A stretch of DNA of 11,201 bases, taken from the NCBI GenBank assembly GCA_007127935.1, contig SKYL01000345.1:1-11201 (forward strand), read 5' to 3'. Under the pieces are notes generated by a model, which did not search any database, was not told the DNA's origin, and saw only the letters and a list, made by a program, of their open reading frames with translations. Below, piece by piece: positions 8,013 to 11,201 of this stretch (position 1 is the first letter of the stretch; every line of letters starts with the position of its first letter). Origin of the DNA: Halorhodospira sp. GTDB taxonomy: Bacteria; Pseudomonadota; Gammaproteobacteria; Nitrococcales; Halorhodospiraceae. Both the position numbers and the translations under genes were made by a program.

Positions 8013-8222
8013 GGGGCGTACGATCCCGGTAATTGAAGCTTGTCCTCAGTGTCAAAGCGGAAGTTCCAAGTTGCAAGTCTTCCATTCCGGACCGTCTGCT
8101 TGCATTTCCTTTCCAAGGCTGTAACGGTTCGCTTTGAAGACTTGAACCAATCATCAGCCACCGGGAACTTGCTCGTGATCGCCAACCCACTCGATTTGGA
8201 TAGCGAAGACGTCCGGGAGCCG
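8013..8222. promoter_or_regulatory. Divergent intergenic region with inverted repeats
   Basis: This 210-bp stretch separates the minus-strand cluster from the plus-strand aminotransferase and is less GC-rich than the genes. CAAGTCTTC (8074-8082) is repeated inverted as GAAGACTTG (8136-8144), and CAAAGCG (8053-8059) as CGCTTTG (8130-8136). GGTTC (8126-8130) faces GAACC (8144-8148). For the minus direction there is TTGACA (8055-8050), but the matching -10 (TTACCG, 8032-8027) is poor. For the plus direction only weak elements are seen (TTGCAT 8100-8105, TAACGG 8122-8127). Promoters and operator sites are expected here, but the exact sites are not settled. Confidence 0.45.
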
Positions 8223-9377
8223 ATGTGGAGCCCGTCGGTGCGGTCGCTGCCGATCCCCGGCATCCGCCGCATGGTGAACATGGCCTCGGAGATGGACGAC
8301 GTGATCCACCTCTCCATCGGCCAGCCCGACTCCCCGACGCCGGATCATATCGTGGAGGCTCACATCGAGGCGCTGCGCGCCGGTCACACCCGCTACACGC
8401 TGGACGCCGGGCTGCCGCAGATGCTCCAGGCGGTGGCCGACTACTACGGGGAGCGCCACGGCCGCCCCATCGATCCGGAGAACGTGCTGATCACCACCGG
8501 GGCCACCGAGGCGATGTATCTCGCCATCGCCGCCACGGCGGCGCCGGGTCGCCAATTCCTTGTCCCCGATCCGACCTTTCCGCTATACGCGCCGTTGATC
8601 CGCATGAACGGCGCCGAGGTCAAGGCGATCCCGACCCGCGCCGAGCACGGCCACCAGCTCGACCCCCAGGAGGTGATCGACAACATCGGCATGCGCACCT
8701 TCGGGATTATTCTCAACTCGCCGAGCAACCCCACCGGCACCGTCTATCCGAAGGAGACGGTGGAGGCCATCGTCCAGGAAGCCGCCTATCGCGGCGTCTA
8801 CGTCTACAGCGACGAGGTCTACGACCACCTGGTGCTGGATGAGATGGAGTACGCCAGCGTCCTCCGCTGTACCTCCGATCTCGACCACGTGATGGTCATC
8901 TCCAGTCTTTCCAAGACCTTCAGCATGGCGGGGCTGCGTATCGGTTGGATCATCTCCAGCCAGGGCGCCATCAAGAAGCTGCGCCGTTTCCACATCTTCA
9001 CCACCACGGTGGCCAATACGCCCGCCCAGTGGGCCGGCGTAGCGGCGCTGCAAGGCGGCCGGGAGTGCGTCGACGAGATGCTGGAGTCATACCGCAAGCG
9101 GCGGGACCGCATCGTGGAGTTGGTTAGCAACACGCCGCACCTGACCAGCTACCGCCCCCAGGGGGCGTTCTATATCTTCCCGTCGCTGCCGCCCAACACC
9201 GACGGGACGACGGTGGCCACGCGGATGCTCGAAGAGACCGGGGTCTGCGTGGTGCCCGGCGACGCCTTTGGCGACACCTGTCCCAACTCCCTGCGCATCA
9301 GCTACTCGGCTTCCATGGATGACATCGAGCGGGCCTTCGAGCGCATCATCCCGTGGATGGCGAAGCAGAAGTTCTGA
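8223..9377 (+). CDS. Class I/II PLP-dependent aminotransferase
   Basis: This cytoplasmic transaminase moves an amino group between an amino acid and a 2-oxo acid. From the ATG at 8223 it has 384 residues, normal for the I-gamma subfamily. Seen: RSLPIPGIRRM at 7-17, LSIGQPDSPTPDHI at 30-43, TTGATEAM at 91-98, NSPSNPTG at 165-172 (N169 contacts the PLP ring), YSDEVYDHL at 195-203 (D197 binds the pyridine nitrogen), the Schiff-base lysine K231 in SSLSKTFSMAGLRIGW, and R358 in NSLRISYSAS for the substrate carboxylate. The frame is open back to 8040, but those 61 residues do not look like the family. A GTG at 8175 is another possible start. GGGAG is 3 bases before 8223, which is close. It is transcribed away from the dehydrogenase cluster and may share its substrates. 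Amino donor and acceptor are unknown. Confidence 0.9.
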   Translation: MWSPSVRSLPIPGIRRMVNMASEMDDVIHLSIGQPDSPTPDHIVEAHIEALRAGHTRYTLDAGLPQMLQAVADYYGERHGRPIDPENVLITTGATEAMYLAIAATAAPGRQFLVPDPTFPLYAPLIRMNGAEVKAIPTRAEHGHQLDPQEVIDNIGMRTFGIILNSPSNPTGTVYPKETVEAIVQEAAYRGVYVYSDEVYDHLVLDEMEYASVLRCTSDLDHVMVISSLSKTFSMAGLRIGWIISSQGAIKKLRRFHIFTTTVANTPAQWAGVAALQGGRECVDEMLESYRKRRDRIVELVSNTPHLTSYRPQGAFYIFPSLPPNTDGTTVATRMLEETGVCVVPGDAFGDTCPNSLRISYSASMDDIERAFERIIPWMAKQKF

Positions 9378-9398
9378 GCCGTTATCCCTCGTCGAGGA

Positions 9399-9417
9399 TG
9401 GTGGTATCCTGCCACCA
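9399..9417 (+). other. Small hairpin between aminotransferase and kaiB-like gene
   Basis: TGGTGGTA (9399-9406) pairs with TGCCACCA (9410-9417) across a 3-base loop, with one G-T pair. It lies 21 bases after the aminotransferase stop and 32 bases before the kaiB start. There is no T run behind it, so a plain intrinsic terminator is unlikely. It may be an mRNA processing or attenuating structure, or chance. Confidence 0.3.
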
Positions 9418-9449
9418 CCAGATGCAGGGAAATCGCCGGTCGAGGAACC

Positions 9450-9758
9450 ATGACCGTGCCGAAATACGACTTTCAACTCTTCGTCACCGGGCATACGCCG
9501 CGCTCCGAGGCGGCGATCCGCAATCTGCGCCGGATCTGCGACGAGGCGCTGGGCGGCGAGTGCCGGGTGGAAGTCGTCGATGTGTTGGAGCACACCGAGT
9601 CGGCCGACCGCGAGCAGGTCCTGGTGACCCCGACGCTGATCAAACGTTCCCCGCTGCCGGCGGCGCGGATCGCCGGCGATCTATCGGACGCCCAGATGGT
9701 CCTGGGGATTCTGGGGTTGGAGGTGGAGGATGGCGGGTTCGACGATGGCGGCTACTGA
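9450..9758 (+). CDS. kaiB: KaiB-family circadian clock-like protein
   Basis: This is a small cytoplasmic thioredoxin-like protein of 102 residues, the same length as cyanobacterial KaiB, which binds KaiC and switches fold in the clock cycle. Seen: LFVTGHTPRSEAAIRNLRRI at 10-29 (KaiB: LYVAGNTPNS...), VEVVDVLEH at 40-48, VTPTLIKRSPLP at 59-70 and RIAGDLSDAQMVL at 73-85. The three prolines P61, P68 and P70 keep the spacing of the KaiB cis-prolines. The two positions matching KaiB G89 and D91 (Thermosynechococcus numbering) are I87 and G89. The C-terminus is a short acidic tail. GAGGA lies just before the ATG. Its last 29 bases overlap the PAS pseudokinase gene, so the two are probably co-translated. 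No kaiC lies in the window. KaiB-type proteins outside cyanobacteria have been linked to stress response, and a role for this one is inference. Confidence 0.88.
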   Translation: MTVPKYDFQLFVTGHTPRSEAAIRNLRRICDEALGGECRVEVVDVLEHTESADREQVLVTPTLIKRSPLPAARIAGDLSDAQMVLGILGLEVEDGGFDDGGY

Positions 9759-10638
9759 ACCGTTGGAGGCCCTCCTGCAAGGGCTCGATCCCGGTTTCCG
9801 GGCCATCGTCCTCCACAGCGCCGACGCCATCGTCGTGGTCGACCGTACCGGTGCCGTCCGCTTTGCCAACCCCGCCGCTGAAGCCCTCTTCGGGCGCCCC
9901 GCCGAGGCCCTGGTGGACCGGCCTTTCGGCTATCCGGTGGTGGCCGGGGAGACCTCGGAGATCGACGTGCCTCGTCCCGGACGCGACACCGCCATTGCCG
10001 AAATCCGGGTGGTGGAGGTGCCGTGGCGCGGTGAGCAGGCGTGGCTGGCCACGCTGCGCGACGTCACCCCGCGCCGCCGCCTGGAGTCCCAGTTGCGCCG
10101 GGCCCGGGGGGTGGTCGAGCGTGAGGTACGGGCACGGACGGCGGAGCTGAGACGCACCGTGGAGGAGTTGCGGGCCGCCAACGCCGAGTTGGAGCGCTAT
10201 ATTTGGCAGTCGGCGGGCGGCGGTGCCGTCCGCCGCGAGCCGGTGCCGCTGGACGGCGTGGTGGCGGCCGCCTGCCGGGAGTTGGAGACCGAGCTGACGG
10301 TCTCCGGCGCCACGGTGGCCTACAGCGGGTTGCCCACTGTGGCCGGTGATCCGGCCCGCCTGCAACAGCTGATGGAGATCCTGATCGCCGCCGCCGTGCG
10401 CTGGGGCCGCGCCGATGTCCAGGTGGTGGTATCGGTACGGGCCGCCGCCATGGCGGACTGCTGGTGCATCTCCGTCGTGGGTCGTGGCGAGACGGACGAT
10501 GAAGACGAAGACGCCCCGGTGGCCGGGATGGCGGTCTGCCGTCGTATCGTGGAGGGTCACGGGGGGACCCTCTGGTTGGAGTCGACCCCCGGCGAAGGGA
10601 CCGCCGTCCACTTCACTTTGCCGATGGCGGCGCCTTAG
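9730..10638 (+). CDS. PAS-domain protein with degenerate histidine-kinase C-terminus (probable pseudokinase)
   Basis: This 302-residue soluble protein has no membrane segment. Domains: PAS at about 20-113 (AIVVVDRTGAVRFANPAAEALFG at 33-55, ending LRDVTPRRRLE), a charged coiled coil at about 115-157, and a histidine-kinase-like region at about 153-298. ELERYIWQSA (154-163) resembles the start of a HisKA domain (ELEQFAYVASHD...). The text then jumps to VRREPVPLDGVVAAAC, which normally follows the domain, so roughly 60-70 residues with the phosphoacceptor His are absent. The N box reads LMEILIAAAVRW (both Asn lost), the DNGIG box is replaced by GRGETDDEDED and the ATP lid is gone. The terminal GMAVCRRIVEGHGGTLWLES at 266-285 is well kept. 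ATG 9745 is an alternative start, since GGAGG abuts 9730 too closely. It overlaps kaiB by 29 bases, which suggests a shared function. Its stop overlaps that of sufT. Confidence 0.85.
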   Translation: MAGSTMAATEPLEALLQGLDPGFRAIVLHSADAIVVVDRTGAVRFANPAAEALFGRPAEALVDRPFGYPVVAGETSEIDVPRPGRDTAIAEIRVVEVPWRGEQAWLATLRDVTPRRRLESQLRRARGVVEREVRARTAELRRTVEELRAANAELERYIWQSAGGGAVRREPVPLDGVVAAACRELETELTVSGATVAYSGLPTVAGDPARLQQLMEILIAAAVRWGRADVQVVVSVRAAAMADCWCISVVGRGETDDEDEDAPVAGMAVCRRIVEGHGGTLWLESTPGEGTAVHFTLPMAAP

Positions 10639-11186
10639 AGCATCCCGGTCTGCAGCATCGCCGCCTCGGACATCATCTCCCGGCTCCACGGCGGCGTGAA
10701 GACGAGGTTGACCTGGACGTCCTTCACCGTTGGCACCATGGCCACCTTACTGCGCACATCGTGGGCGAGGATGTCGCCCATGCCGCAGCCCGGCGCGGTG
10801 AGGGTCATGTCGATGTCCACATGGCGTCGGCCGTCGGCGTCCTTGGTGATGTCGCAGCGGTAGATGAGCCCCAGGTCGACGATGTTCACCGGGATCTCCG
10901 GGTCGAAGCAGCTGGCCATCTGTTCCCAGATCAGCCGCTCCACGTCGTCGTCGGTCGCGCCTTCGGGCAGCTCCGGTGGCTTCTCCGGCTCCTTGCCGAT
11001 GGCGTCGGCGTCCTTGCCGTCGATGCGGAAGAGGTAGCCTTGCAGGTAGATGGTGTAGCTCCCCCCGAGGGACTGCGTCAGTACCCCTTCGGCGCCGGCG
11101 GGGATGGTGCCGGTATCGCCGGCCGGGATCACCACTGCGTCGCAGTCGCGTTGAAAGACCACGGGCTCGCCGCTGGGCGCGTACAT
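10635..11186 (-). CDS. sufT: Fe-S cluster assembly protein SufT (long form, MIP18/DUF59 domain)
   Basis: This is a cytoplasmic accessory factor for Fe-S cluster biogenesis or repair, normally linked to the SUF system. It has 183 residues, close to the roughly 175 of the long SufT family. Seen: an N-terminal domain with VIPAGDTGTIPAGAEGVLTQSLGGSYTIYL at about 19-48, a Pro/Glu-rich linker at 65-77, then the DUF59 domain with DPEIPVNIVDLGLIY at 95-109, the conserved cysteine in LTAPGCGMG (C134) and VFTPPWSREMM around 162-172. The start ATG at 11186 is backed by GGAGG six bases upstream (11193-11197). Genes further upstream, outside the window, are likely suf genes, but this cannot be seen. It converges on the PAS pseudokinase, with the two stop codons sharing 4 bases (10635-10638). 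Confidence 0.92.
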   Translation of the reverse strand: MYAPSGEPVVFQRDCDAVVIPAGDTGTIPAGAEGVLTQSLGGSYTIYLQGYLFRIDGKDADAIGKEPEKPPELPEGATDDDVERLIWEQMASCFDPEIPVNIVDLGLIYRCDITKDADGRRHVDIDMTLTAPGCGMGDILAHDVRSKVAMVPTVKDVQVNLVFTPPWSREMMSEAAMLQTGML

Positions 11187-11192
11187 CGAAGA

Positions 11193-11197
11193 CCTCC
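11193..11197 (-). promoter_or_regulatory. Shine-Dalgarno site of sufT
   Basis: GGAGG on the minus strand, 6 bases before the ATG at 11186, fixes the start of sufT close to the window edge. Confidence 0.8.
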
Positions 11198-11201
11198 GGG
11201 G

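Noticed and set aside
7060..8124. 354-codon plus-strand open frame opposite the dehydrogenase
   Set aside because: It is Ser/Arg/Thr-rich, without motifs, and fully opposite a gene with intact catalytic residues.
8040..8222. Aminotransferase start at 8040
   Set aside because: The 61 extra residues do not resemble the family, and this stretch has the lower GC and repeats of a promoter region.
1..11201. tRNA, rRNA, CRISPR array, insertion sequence or phage attachment site
   Set aside because: I found no tandem spaced repeats, no transposase-like protein, and no cloverleaf or rRNA-like stretch in the gaps, which are all short.

Overview
The window is gene-dense, GC-rich bacterial DNA with no RNA gene, insertion sequence or CRISPR array that I can see. 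Acid-rich proteins, a TAXI-type TRAP transporter, a long-form SufT and a KaiB/PAS-kinase pair would fit a proteobacterium, perhaps a halophilic gammaproteobacterium of the Ectothiorhodospiraceae type. That placement is a guess from protein style, not a phylogenetic result.

Left part (1-8012, all minus strand, read right to left): a catabolic and uptake cluster. Its order in the direction of transcription is a D-2-hydroxyacid dehydrogenase (8012-7014), an amidase-signature hydrolase (7017-5611, ATGA overlap), a succinate-semialdehyde-type aldehyde dehydrogenase (5590-4133), a periplasmic TAXI receptor (3982-3005), a fused TRAP permease (2902-731) and an AEC-family carrier (715 to beyond base 1). 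A good sigma70-like promoter (TTGACA-N17-CATAAC, 4058-4086) lies before the receptor gene. A 14-bp GC-rich hairpin with a T-rich tail lies between receptor and permease and probably lowers permease expression relative to receptor. Together the genes suggest import of an organic acid or amide, hydrolysis of an amide bond, and oxidation or reduction of the resulting aldehyde and 2-oxo/2-hydroxy acid. The substrate cannot be read from the sequence.

Middle (8013-9377): a 210-bp divergent intergenic region with inverted repeats, then a plus-strand class I/II PLP aminotransferase.

Right part (9378-11201): a KaiB-family gene (9450-9758) overlaps a gene for a PAS protein with a histidine-kinase-like C-terminus (9730-10638). 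In the PAS protein the phosphoacceptor-histidine region appears to be cut out and the ATP-binding boxes are degraded, so it looks like a pseudokinase. No kaiC is visible. This pair is the most unusual content of the window. It converges, with a 4-bp stop-codon overlap, on a minus-strand sufT gene for Fe-S cluster assembly (11186-10635), which starts 15 bases from the window edge.
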